Shown: positions 12,263 through 19,036 of the stretch, piece by piece
Layout of the letters: each line of letters opens with the position of its first letter
Numbering within the stretch: the stretch's first letter is position 1
Made by a program: the position numbers and the translations under genes
Assembly: GCA_036274055.1 (NCBI GenBank)
Contig: DASUGM010000095.1
Span: 1 to 23,380, forward strand
DNA: 23,380 bases
Source: DASUGM01 sp036274055
GTDB taxonomy: Bacteria; Acidobacteriota; Vicinamibacteria; Vicinamibacterales; SCN-69-37
Reading direction: 5' to 3'
The notes under the pieces: generated by a model
Database searches by the model: none
Told to the model about the DNA's origin: nothing
Seen by the model: the letters and a program-made list of their open reading frames with translations, nothing else

Positions 12263-13891
12263 ATGGCAACCGTTCCTCAGCAGGAAAATCACAGCTATCT
12301 CGGCGCGCCCTACGGCCTGGCCGCGTGGCTCCTCACCAAGGACCACAAGCGCATCGCGATTCTGTATCTGATCTCGATCACGATCTTCTTCGCGGTCGGG
12401 GGCTTGTTCGCCGCCGGCATCCGTCTGGAGCTGACGACGCCGCAGGGCGACCTGTGGACGCCGGACATGTACAACAAGCTCTTCACGCTGCACGGCGTCG
12501 TGATGATCTTCTTCTTCCTGATCCCGTCGATCCCGGCGGTGCTCGGCAACTTCATGCTGCCGATCATGATTGGCGCCAAGGACCTGGCGTTTCCGCGCAT
12601 CAACCTGCTGAGCTGGTACATCTACGTCGCTGGCGCGATCATCACGCTGGCCGCGGTGTTCTCCGGCGGTCTCGACACCGGCTGGACGTTCTACACGCCG
12701 TACTCGTCGATCTCATCCGAAACCGCGGTCACCACCGCGGCGATCGGCGTCTTCGTCACCGGCTTCTCATCGATCCTCACCGGCCTGAACTTCATCGTCA
12801 CCGTGCACCGGATGCGGGCGCCGGGCATGACCTGGTTCCGCCTGCCGTTGTTCGTGTGGGCGCAGTACGCGACCTCGCTGGTGATGATCCTCGGCACGCC
12901 GGTGATCGCGATCACCGTGCTGCTGGTCGCCGCGGAACGGGCGCTGCACCTCGGCATCTTCGACCCGAAACTCGGCGGCGACCCGGTCCTGTTCCAGCAC
13001 TTGTTCTGGTTCTACTCGCACCCCGCGGTCTACATCATGATCCTGCCGGGCATGGGCGTGATGTCCGAGCTGGTCGCCGCGGTATCCCGCAAACAGGTCT
13101 TCGGCTACGGCTTCGTCGCGTTCTCGAGCCTCGCGATCGCGATCCTCGGCTTCCTGGTCTGGGGCCACCACCTCTTCGTCAGCAGCCAGTCGATCTACGC
13201 CGGCCTCGTGTTTTCGATCATCACGATGCTCGTCGCCGTGCCCTCCGCGGTGAAGACGTTCAACTGGGCGGCGACGATGTACAAGGGCTCGGTGACGTGG
13301 GAGTCGCCGACCTACTGGGTGCTCGGCTTCATGGGCCTGTTCACCATCGGCGGCCTGACCGGCCTGTTTCTCGCGACGATGGGCCTCGACATCCATCTGA
13401 CCGACACGTATTTCGTCGTCGCGCACTTCCACTACATCATGGTCGGCGGCGCGATCATGGCCTACATGGGCGGCCTGCACTTCTACTGGCCGAAGATGAC
13501 CGGCAAGATGTTCAGCGAAGCCGGCGCCAAGGCGTCGGCGATCCTCGTCTTCGTCGGCTTCAACTTCACGTTCTTCCCGCAGTTCCTGCTCGGCTATCTG
13601 GGCATGCCGCGCCGCTATCACGCCTATCCGGCCGAGCCGATCTGGCAGGTGCTCAATGTCCTGTCGTCGGCGGGCGCGTCGATTCTCGCGCTCGGCTACC
13701 TGCTGCCGGCGTTCTACTTCACCTACTCGCTGTTCAAAGGCAAGGCCGCGCCGGCCAATCCGTGGGGCGCGACCGGGCTCGAGTGGCAGGTGCCGTCACC
13801 GCCGCCGACCTTCAACTTCGACGAGGATCCGGTCGTGAACGAGCCGGCGTATCACTACAAGCCGCGCCACGAGGTGCACGTCAATGGCTAA
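12263..13891 (+). CDS. coxA: cytochrome c oxidase subunit I, A2-type heme-copper oxidase
   Basis: This is the catalytic subunit reducing oxygen and pumping protons (542 aa, about 12 membrane segments). Ligands are visible: heme a H77 and H390, heme a3 H388, CuB H253, H302 and H303, and the His-linked tyrosine Y257. The D-channel has D107 and N114, and the K-channel lysine is K331 (PSAVKTFNW). The usual HPEVY glutamate is absent; the sequence is YSHPAVY (251-257), the YS signature of A2-type oxidases such as that of Rhodothermus. The stop overlaps the upstream coxC start by 8 bp (ATGGCTAA). Confidence 0.97.
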   Translation: MATVPQQENHSYLGAPYGLAAWLLTKDHKRIAILYLISITIFFAVGGLFAAGIRLELTTPQGDLWTPDMYNKLFTLHGVVMIFFFLIPSIPAVLGNFMLPIMIGAKDLAFPRINLLSWYIYVAGAIITLAAVFSGGLDTGWTFYTPYSSISSETAVTTAAIGVFVTGFSSILTGLNFIVTVHRMRAPGMTWFRLPLFVWAQYATSLVMILGTPVIAITVLLVAAERALHLGIFDPKLGGDPVLFQHLFWFYSHPAVYIMILPGMGVMSELVAAVSRKQVFGYGFVAFSSLAIAILGFLVWGHHLFVSSQSIYAGLVFSIITMLVAVPSAVKTFNWAATMYKGSVTWESPTYWVLGFMGLFTIGGLTGLFLATMGLDIHLTDTYFVVAHFHYIMVGGAIMAYMGGLHFYWPKMTGKMFSEAGAKASAILVFVGFNFTFFPQFLLGYLGMPRRYHAYPAEPIWQVLNVLSSAGASILALGYLLPAFYFTYSLFKGKAAPANPWGATGLEWQVPSPPPTFNFDEDPVVNEPAYHYKPRHEVHVNG

Positions 13892-14654
13892 GCCTTCGAC
13901 TGCGCTCAGGCCCGGGCTCGGCGAAACATCCATGGCGCACAGTCACGCCGCGTCCATGGGCGCACCGGCGCATACGGCGCATGCGGCGCACGACGAGAAT
14001 CCAAATCTGCAGCATCACTTCTACAGCATGGACCAGCAGCTCGAAGCGTCCGTGCTCGGGATGTGGGTGTTCCTGGTCACCGAAGTCATGTTCTTCGGCG
14101 GCCTGTTCATGGCCTACATCGTCTACCGGACGATGTATCCGACCGCGTGGATCGAGAGCAGCCACGAGCTCAACGTCTATCTCGGCGGCATCAACACCGC
14201 GGTGCTGATCGTCAGCTCGTTCACGATGGCGATGGCGGTGCGATCGGCGCAGACCGGATGGCGCACCGGACAGATCTTCAATCTCATCGGGACGATGATC
14301 CTCGGCAGCACCTTCCTGGTGATCAAGTACTTCGAGTACGCGGCGAAGTTCACGCATCATCTGGTCCCCGGGCCGCACTTCCAGGCGCCGGCCGGGATGG
14401 AAGCCATCGGCAACCAGATGCAGATCTTCTTCGCGCTGTACTTCATCATGACCGGCATCCACGCCGCGCACATGGTGATCGGCATCGTGCTGATGGCGGT
14501 GATTCTGGTGATGGCGTGGCGCGGCAAGTTCGGGCCGCACTACTACACGCCGGTGGAAGTCGGCGGTCTCTACTGGCACTTCGTCGACATCGTCTGGATT
14601 TTCCTGTTTCCGCTGCTGTACCTGCTCGGCTTCCATGGCGGACCGGGAGCGTAG
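13884..14654 (+). CDS. coxC: cytochrome c oxidase subunit III
   Basis: Subunit III (256 aa as called) stabilises the oxidase core in the membrane. About five hydrophobic segments are visible. Family features include MWVFLVTEVMFFGGLF with the conserved glutamate (E67), GIHAAHMVIG, and VGGLYWHFVDIVWIFLFPLLY at the end. Two in-frame starts compete. ATG 13884 has GAGGTG 7 nt upstream and overlaps the coxA stop by 8 bp. ATG 13932 (MAHSHAASMG) has no ribosome site. I chose 13884. Residues 3-15 would then be encoded by a dispersed-repeat-like sequence (13891-13927). His/Ala-rich residues up to about 45 precede the first membrane helix. Confidence 0.93.
   Translation: MAKPSTALRPGLGETSMAHSHAASMGAPAHTAHAAHDENPNLQHHFYSMDQQLEASVLGMWVFLVTEVMFFGGLFMAYIVYRTMYPTAWIESSHELNVYLGGINTAVLIVSSFTMAMAVRSAQTGWRTGQIFNLIGTMILGSTFLVIKYFEYAAKFTHHLVPGPHFQAPAGMEAIGNQMQIFFALYFIMTGIHAAHMVIGIVLMAVILVMAWRGKFGPHYYTPVEVGGLYWHFVDIVWIFLFPLLYLLGFHGGPGA
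13891..13927 (+). repeat. REP-like short repeat at the coxA/coxC junction
   Basis: The sequence begins AGCCTTCGACTGCGCTCAGG and runs through CCCGGGCTCGGCGAAAC. It resembles the CCTTCGACTnCGCTCAGG class of short interspersed elements I know from environmental bacterial genomes; this is a memory-based match. It starts at the last base of the coxA stop codon and separates the two possible coxC starts while keeping them in frame. Confidence 0.5.
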
Positions 14655-14663
14655 AGGTTTCTC

Positions 14664-14969
14664 ATGTCGTCATCGCATCCGATTACTCCGGTTTCGACCT
14701 ACCTGATCACCTGGATCTCGCTGTTCATCCTGACCGGGTTCACCGTCTATGTCGCCAGCCAGGACTTTGGCGCGCTGAACACACCGGTGGCGCTCACCGT
14801 CGCCGTGATCAAAGCGACGCTGGTGGTGTGGTTCTTCATGGGACTGCGCTACAACACGCCGCTGATCAAGGTCACCGCGGTCGCCGGGTTCCTGTGGCTG
14901 ATCATCATGTTCGGGATCACGATGAGCGACTACATCTCGCGGCCGTGGCTGGGAGTGCCCGGGCGGTAG
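14664..14969 (+). CDS. coxD: cytochrome c oxidase subunit IV (caa3 type)
   Basis: This small 101-aa protein has three membrane segments (about residues 12-31, 40-62 and 68-89) and is the fourth core subunit of caa3 oxidases. The start MSSSHPITPVSTYLITW, the segment VALTVAVIKATLVVWFFMGL and the end YISRPW fit the caa3 subunit IV family. It lies 9 bp after coxC and closes the operon. No hairpin-plus-T-run terminator is seen between its stop and the next start at 15004. Confidence 0.92.
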   Translation: MSSSHPITPVSTYLITWISLFILTGFTVYVASQDFGALNTPVALTVAVIKATLVVWFFMGLRYNTPLIKVTAVAGFLWLIIMFGITMSDYISRPWLGVPGR

Positions 14970-14988
14970 GAGATTGGCCGAAATCCAG

Positions 14989-14997
14989 TGCTAGACT
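14989..14997 (+). promoter_or_regulatory. candidate extended -10 element, leaderless arrangement
   Basis: TGCTAGACT fits an extended -10 (TGn-TAGACT). It ends exactly 6 nt before ATG 15004, so transcription would begin at or next to the start codon. The same spacing occurs at 22205-22213. No -35 hexamer is evident. Confidence 0.45.
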
Positions 14998-15003
14998 GCC
15001 GGC

Positions 15004-15192
15004 ATGGCCCGCCGGCTGCTCCCGCTCACGCCTGATCCGGTCATGGAAGTACTGAAGCGCGACGTGGATCGCTCGCTGCTTCGCGCCAACCTTCGGCTCA
15101 GCCCGTACGAACGCCTGCTCCAGCTCCAGAAGGCGCTCCAGGATCTCGACGCGCTTCGACAGACGTTCTCGACAGATCCTCGCCGCGCATGA
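15004..15192 (+). CDS. 62-aa hypothetical protein paired with a nucleotidyltransferase
   Basis: I do not recognise a named family. The protein (62 aa) is mostly helical and charged: after MARRLLPLTPDPV it has a segment beginning EVLKRDVDRSLLRANLRLSP, then ERLLQLQKALQDLDALRQ. From memory, short proteins of this shape are found directly before single-domain nucleotidyltransferases in Acidobacteria-like genomes, which suggests a two-gene module of toxin-antitoxin style. Its stop overlaps the next start by 4 bp (ATGA), supporting translation as a pair. A leaderless-type -10 lies just upstream. With its partner truncated, it may no longer have a function. Confidence 0.65.
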   Translation: MARRLLPLTPDPVMEVLKRDVDRSLLRANLRLSPYERLLQLQKALQDLDALRQTFSTDPRRA

Positions 15193-15524
15193 CCGACATC
15201 GTCGGGCTGATTCGCGTACTTGCCACGGCGGGCGTCGAGTGCATCGTCGTCGGCGGTGTCGCCGCCAACCTGCTCGGGTCGGCACGAACGACTGTCGACC
15301 TGGACGTGGTCTGTCGGCGCAGCGACGAGAACATGCGTCGGCTCGCCGCCGCGCTCGCGCCGATTCATCCGTATCTGCGCGACGTGCCGCCGCGTTCAAT
15401 GGCGTGCCGGACGATACAGCTCGAGCGGAGCCAGTTTCGCGATGGCGACGAAGTCGTCGTCCATAGCAAACAACGCATGGCCGCCTGCCACCGCTACGGC
15501 GGCGATCAGGCAATCCGTGCCTGA
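15189..15524 (+). pseudogene. truncated nucleotidyltransferase (AbiEii/MNT-like), N-terminal fragment
   Basis: The first 68 or so residues look like a minimal nucleotidyltransferase. VVGGVAANLLG (20-30) gives the glycine motif and TTVDLDVV (34-41) the metal-binding D37/D39 pair; then LAPIHPYLRDVPP follows. After that the similarity to the family stops and the frame simply continues for about 43 codons antisense to the vapC gene, whose stop lies at 15396-15398. The C-terminal half normally needed for the fold is missing. I infer a 5' gene fragment cut by arrival of the vapBC pair or by a deletion. The recognisable part is about 15189-15395. A genuinely short protein is possible but less likely. 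Confidence 0.65.
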
Positions 15525-15815
15525 GGCGTTCACGCCACTGGCCAGACACCGGTTTCGCAAACGAGCCGCTTCGACGTGGTCCTCCGTTGTCGCATGGACG
15601 ATCGAAAAGGCGGTCACCAGCGTGCGCTGAAGATCGGCAAACTGCCGTTCCGACCGAATCCCACTGAGTACTTCCTGCAGGACAATGCCCGGCACGCCGA
15701 GGTCGGCATCGCCGTCCAACAGCGACTCGACGATGGCCCTGAGGCTCGCCTCGGCCGGACCTGGACGACGCCGCCGGAACGCCCGCGAGAGCACCGACGT
15801 GTCCAGCAGAATCAA
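15396..15815 (-). CDS. vapC: VapC-type PIN-domain ribonuclease toxin
   Basis: VapC toxins are Mg-dependent PIN-domain ribonucleases held inactive by their antitoxin. The 139-aa protein begins MILLDTSVLSRAF with the first catalytic aspartate D5. E48 follows in VLQEVLSG, D101 in GTDCLIAA, and D119-D121 in FAMDDDF, so the acidic site is complete. The length is typical. The start codon is TTG at 15815, which overlaps the vapB stop (TTGA), giving tight coupling to the antitoxin. The gene is tail-to-tail with, and overlapped by, the truncated nucleotidyltransferase frame. The RNA target cannot be predicted. Confidence 0.88.
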   Translation of the reverse strand: MILLDTSVLSRAFRRRRPGPAEASLRAIVESLLDGDADLGVPGIVLQEVLSGIRSERQFADLQRTLVTAFSIVHATTEDHVEAARLRNRCLASGVNASGTDCLIAAVAVAGGHALFAMDDDFVAIAKLAPLELYRPARH

Positions 15816-16012
15816 CGGCGGCGACGCTCTTTCTTGTAGTCGTATGCGGGATCGTAGTCGACGGTGTCGAACAGTTTGACCAGCTCCGCCCGCTGTCTGC
15901 GCTGGATGAATTCCCGAAGGGCGTCGTTGACGGTTTCGCGCTTGGTCTTCCGCCCGCCGACGCGCAACGCCGTCTCCAGCAGCCGGTCATCGATGGCCAG
16001 GTTGGTCGGCAT
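15812..16012 (-). CDS. vapB: VapB-type antitoxin (ribbon-helix-helix, DUF2191-like)
   Basis: This 66-aa protein would neutralise the VapC toxin and repress its own operon. The N-terminal part MPTNLAIDDRLLETALRVGG and TKRETVNDALREFIQRR form a ribbon-helix-helix-like DNA-binding domain. The tail with DTVDYDPAYDYKKERRRR is the typical toxin-binding end. I chose ATG 16012 because family members begin MxTNLAID. ATG 16018 is also possible and a frame opening at 16057 is not, since that lies upstream of the likely promoter. An inverted repeat at 16018-16038 overlies the start region and is the likely autoregulatory operator. Confidence 0.85.
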   Translation of the reverse strand: MPTNLAIDDRLLETALRVGGRKTKRETVNDALREFIQRRQRAELVKLFDTVDYDPAYDYKKERRRR

Positions 16013-16017
16013 ACACA

Positions 16018-16043
16018 TGATTCTCACACATAGAATCAGTGTA
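16018..16043 (-). promoter_or_regulatory. candidate vapBC promoter and operator
   Basis: On the minus strand TACACT (16043-16038) can serve as a -10. It runs into a perfect 7-bp inverted repeat, TGATTCT-N7-AGAATCA (16018-16038), covering the expected transcription start and reaching the start-codon region of vapB. Such a position is what VapB autoregulation needs. No convincing -35 was found. Confidence 0.5.
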
Positions 16044-16076
16044 GGCAAGCGACACAACCTACTGGCGGCGGACCGG

Positions 16077-17516
16077 TCAGGGCGCCGTGTACGCCGTCTT
16101 CAGAATCGTGTAGAAGTCCTTCGCGTAGCTGCCCTGCTCGCGCGGGCCGTAACTGCTCTTCTTCCGGCCGCCAAACGGCACGTGATAATCCAGGCCCGCC
16201 GTCGGCTGATTGACCATCACCAGGCCGCTCGTCGAGTTGCGCTTGAAGTGACTCGCCAGCTTCAGCGACGTCGTCGCGATGCCTGACGAGAGGCCGTACG
16301 GCGTGTCGTTGGCGACCGCCAGCGCCTCGTCGTAGTCCTTGACGCGAATCACCGCGGCGACCGGTCCAAACACTTCCTCGGTGTTCAACCGCATGCTGTT
16401 CGTCGTCTCGGTGAAGAGCGCGGGCGCCATGTAGAAGCCGTCGGTGTCGCGCTTGAGGCGCTCGCCGCCGGTCGCCAGTTTCGCGCCCTCCTTCCTGCCG
16501 ATCTCCAGGTAGCTGAGGTTCTTCTCGAGTTGCTTGGCGTCGACGACCGGCCCGATGTCGATTCCCGGCTTCATCGCGTCGTCGATCACGAGCGTCCTCA
16601 TCCGCTCGATCATCGCGGCGACGAACCGATCGTGAATCCCCTCGGTCACGATCAGACGGCTCGATGCCGTGCAGCGCTGGCCGCTTTGAAAGAACGCGCC
16701 GTTGACGGCAATGTTCACGGCGATGTTCAAATCGGCGTCGTCGACGACGATGAGCGGGTTCTTGCCACCCATTTCGAGCTGAATCCGCGAGCCGGCGGCG
16801 ACCGCGGCGGCAGCGACGGACGGGCCGACGTCCTGCGAACCTGTGAACGTGACGGCATCGACGTCAGGCGATGAGGCGAGCGCGGGCCCCAGTTTCGAGC
16901 CCGGGCCGAGCACCAGGTTCAACACCCCTGGCGGCAGGCCGGCGCGATTGACGATGTCCGCGATCGCCCACGGTGACGCGGGCACGAGTTCGGCCGGCTT
17001 CAAGACGACGGTGTTGCCGCAGGCGAGGGCCGGCGCAAGCTTCCAGGCGACGATTGCCAACGGGAAATTCCACGGCGTGATCGCCGCGATAACGCCGAGC
17101 GGCTCGCGCGTCACCTCGACGTCGATACCGGGCCGGGTCGAGTCAACCCGATCGCCGGTGAGCCGCACGGCTTCGCCGGCGAAGAATTTGAAGATCATGC
17201 CGGCGCGGGTGGCCTCGCCGATGCCGTCGGCCATCGGCTTGCCCTGCTCGCGCGCCAGCATCCGGCCCAGCTCTTCCTTGCGGGCCAGCATCTCGGTGCC
17301 GGCCTTGTCCAGGATGTCGAACCGCTGCTGCGGATTCGAGCGCGACCAGGTCGTGAACGCCTGGCGCGCCGACGCGATCGCGGCGTCGAGGTCCTGCCGC
17401 GACGCGCGCGCAAATTCGCCGACGACGTCGGCCGTATTGGAGGGGTTGATGTCGGGATTGCGGTCGCTGGATTCAACCGGGCGGCCGTCGATGAAGTTGG
17501 GGTAGGTTGCGGGCAT
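16077..17516 (-). CDS. NAD(P)-dependent aldehyde dehydrogenase, possibly alpha-ketoglutaric semialdehyde dehydrogenase
   Basis: This cytosolic enzyme oxidises an aldehyde to the acid with NAD(P). With the start at 17516 (MPATYPNFIDG) it has 479 aa, the family norm. ATG 17525 is an alternative, and the longer frame from 17627 would read through a hairpin repeat and is unlikely. Catalytic features are N150 in ITPWNFP, K173 in VLKPAE, the FTGS loop (224-227), E248 in LEMGGKNP and the nucleophile C282 in SGQRCTASS. The GGKNPLIVVDDADL / GAFFQSGQRCTASSRL pattern is closest, from memory, to the YcbD / alpha-ketoglutaric semialdehyde dehydrogenase branch. Substrate is uncertain: no sugar-acid or proline catabolism genes are adjacent. 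Confidence 0.88.
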   Translation of the reverse strand: MPATYPNFIDGRPVESSDRNPDINPSNTADVVGEFARASRQDLDAAIASARQAFTTWSRSNPQQRFDILDKAGTEMLARKEELGRMLAREQGKPMADGIGEATRAGMIFKFFAGEAVRLTGDRVDSTRPGIDVEVTREPLGVIAAITPWNFPLAIVAWKLAPALACGNTVVLKPAELVPASPWAIADIVNRAGLPPGVLNLVLGPGSKLGPALASSPDVDAVTFTGSQDVGPSVAAAAVAAGSRIQLEMGGKNPLIVVDDADLNIAVNIAVNGAFFQSGQRCTASSRLIVTEGIHDRFVAAMIERMRTLVIDDAMKPGIDIGPVVDAKQLEKNLSYLEIGRKEGAKLATGGERLKRDTDGFYMAPALFTETTNSMRLNTEEVFGPVAAVIRVKDYDEALAVANDTPYGLSSGIATTSLKLASHFKRNSTSGLVMVNQPTAGLDYHVPFGGRKKSSYGPREQGSYAKDFYTILKTAYTAP

Positions 17517-17534
17517 CCCCACCATTCTTGCCGA

Positions 17535-17578
17535 AAGGGGGACGGGGGTGCTTTGCGCGAGCAACCCCCGTCCCCCTT
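17535..17578. repeat. GC-rich perfect hairpin upstream of the aldehyde dehydrogenase
   Basis: Arms 17535-17549 and 17564-17578 are perfect 15-bp complements (AAGGGGGACGGGGGT). With one bulged base the stem extends three more pairs. It lies 10 bp upstream of ATG 17525. There is no T-run after either side, and the genes on both sides point away from it, so it is not a terminator. It looks like a separate interspersed repeat class, not heptad-phased. Confidence 0.65.
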
Positions 17579-17694
17579 CTGGCCGATACTCTGATTGCGT
17601 GTTTTCCCGAACGTTTCCGCCGTCCACCGACGCTCGGCCGTCCCTGACCGATTGGGTCAGGCACCGGTCTGACCGTCTCCGTCACAGTCCTTCG

Positions 17695-17700
17695 TATACT
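17695..17700 (+). promoter_or_regulatory. candidate -10 of the MacAB-like exporter operon
   Basis: TATACT matches TATAAT at five of six positions and predicts a transcript start near 17707. That is one base before the heptad-phased hairpin (17708-17789). The -35 region is weak (CTGACC at 17669-17674, 20-bp spacing). Confidence 0.4.
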
Positions 17701-17707
17701 TGGGGGC

Positions 17708-17789
17708 TGGCTCAGGGCTCAAGGCTCACGGCTCGGGGTCGCCTATCCCGAGTTCTGACGCCGAGCCGTGAGCCCTGAGCCGTGAGCCA
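17708..17789 (+). repeat. heptad-phased hairpin repeat (element B) in the exporter 5' leader
   Basis: Arms 17708-17736 and 17761-17789 pair at 27 of 29 positions around a 24-nt loop. Left-arm heptads are GGCTCAG, GGCTCAA, GGCTCAC and GGCTCGG at 17709, 17716, 17723 and 17730. Right-arm heptads are GAGCCGT, GAGCCCT, GAGCCGT and GAGCCAA at 17763, 17770, 17777 and 17784. It ends 6 bp before the adaptor ATG, where a ribosome binding site would be expected. Confidence 0.85.
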
Positions 17790-17795
17790 ACTGTC

Positions 17796-19028
17796 ATGTC
17801 CGAACTGAAAGATGACCTCGCCGCGCTGAAGATCGAGCGCACGCCCGAGAAGATCGGCCGCCGTGGCGGCCTGCCGATCGGATGGATCGTCGCGCTCCTG
17901 CTGCTCGGCGGCGGCGGGTATGCCGCTTATGCGTTCGCGACACGGGTCAAGCCGGTCGAGGTCGAGGTCGCGACCGTCTCGATGCGGGCGGTCGGCGGCC
18001 GGGCGCAGGTGCTGACCGGCAACGGCTACGTCACGGCGAGGCGGCGCGCCACGGTGTCTTCGAAGATCACCGGCAAGGTCATCGAGATCAACGTCGAGGA
18101 GGGCAAGGCGGTGACGCAAGGCCAGATCCTCGCGCGGCTGGATCCGTCCACGGCGCAGGCGGCATTGTCTCTGGCGGAGGCGCAGGCGGAATCGGCGCGC
18201 CGCCAGCTCGCCGAGAGCGACGTCCGGCTCGCGGAAGCGAAGGTCACGCTGTCGCGTCTGGCCGCGCTCCTGAAGGACGGCATCGTCACGCAAGCCGACG
18301 TCGATGCCACCCGAGCCAACGTGGATTCGATCGAGGCGCGCATCCTCGCCGCCAAGACCCAGGTCGTCGTCGCCGAACGTCAAATCGCGCTGCAGAAGAC
18401 CGACATCGACAACACGATCATCCGCGCGCCGTTCAGCGGCATCGCGATCTCGAAAGACGCGCAGCCCGGCGAGATGGTGTCGCCGGTGTCGGCCGGCGGT
18501 GGCTTCACCCGCACCGGCATCTGCACGATCGTCGACATGAGCTCGCTCGAAATCGAAGTCGACGTCAACGAGACCTATATCGATCGCGTGCGTCCGAATC
18601 AGGACGTGCTGGCGACGCTCAACGCATATCCCGAGTGGCAGATTCCCGCGCGCGTAATCACGACGATTCCGGCCGGCGATCGCCAGAAGGCCACGGTGCT
18701 GGTGCGCATCGGGTTCAACCAGCTCGATCCGCGCATCCTGCCCGACATGGGCGTGAAGGTGTCGTTTCTGCGTCCGGACGAGGGCGACGGCCAGCCGGAA
18801 GTGGCCGCGCAGCCGGTGACGCTGGTGCCGAAGGCCGCGCTCAGAACCGAGGGCAGCGCCACCGTCGCCTTCGTCGTCCAGGGCGACGCCGTCGAGCGCC
18901 GCGCGGTCACCGTCGGCGGCACCGACGGCGACCGCGTCGAGGTCAAGGCCGGACTGCGCAACGGCGAACGCGTGGTGATGTCGCCGCCGCAGGCGCTCGC
19001 CGACGGCGTGAAGATTCAGATCAAATAG
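17796..19028 (+). CDS. MacA/HlyD-type periplasmic adaptor of an efflux system
   Basis: This membrane-fusion protein (410 aa) bridges the inner-membrane ABC transporter and an outer-membrane exit channel. It has a short cytoplasmic N-terminus, one membrane anchor (about residues 26-48), and a biotinyl-lipoyl-like half-motif around GKVIEINVEEGKAVTQGQ. A long alpha-hairpin with Ala/Glu/Gln-rich coiled coil follows (about 113-205), then the second lipoyl half near IIRAPFSGIAISKDAQPGE and beta-barrel and membrane-proximal domains to the end. No lipobox is present. It starts an operon with an ATPase 8 bp downstream and two permeases. No outer-membrane TolC gene is seen in the window. Confidence 0.88.
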   Translation: MSELKDDLAALKIERTPEKIGRRGGLPIGWIVALLLLGGGGYAAYAFATRVKPVEVEVATVSMRAVGGRAQVLTGNGYVTARRRATVSSKITGKVIEINVEEGKAVTQGQILARLDPSTAQAALSLAEAQAESARRQLAESDVRLAEAKVTLSRLAALLKDGIVTQADVDATRANVDSIEARILAAKTQVVVAERQIALQKTDIDNTIIRAPFSGIAISKDAQPGEMVSPVSAGGGFTRTGICTIVDMSSLEIEVDVNETYIDRVRPNQDVLATLNAYPEWQIPARVITTIPAGDRQKATVLVRIGFNQLDPRILPDMGVKVSFLRPDEGDGQPEVAAQPVTLVPKAALRTEGSATVAFVVQGDAVERRAVTVGGTDGDRVEVKAGLRNGERVVMSPPQALADGVKIQIK

Positions 19029-19036
19029 GTGCATCG

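Noticed and set aside
12325..14208. 627-codon plus-strand frame overlapping coxA and coxC
   Set aside because: It is Arg/His/Asp-rich and lies out of frame with two well-supported oxidase genes that have all their metal ligands.
14970..15003. Terminator expected after coxD
   Set aside because: The 34-bp gap has no hairpin followed by a T-run; only the candidate -10 for the next gene is seen.
16013..16057. Longer N-terminus of the VapB-like antitoxin starting at 16057
   Set aside because: It would start upstream of the likely -10 box and operator, and family members begin at the MxTNLAID position.
17517..17627. Longer N-terminus of the aldehyde dehydrogenase starting at 17627
   Set aside because: It would translate through the hairpin repeat at 17535-17578 and give a low-complexity leader absent from the family; the start at 17516 gives the normal 479-aa length.
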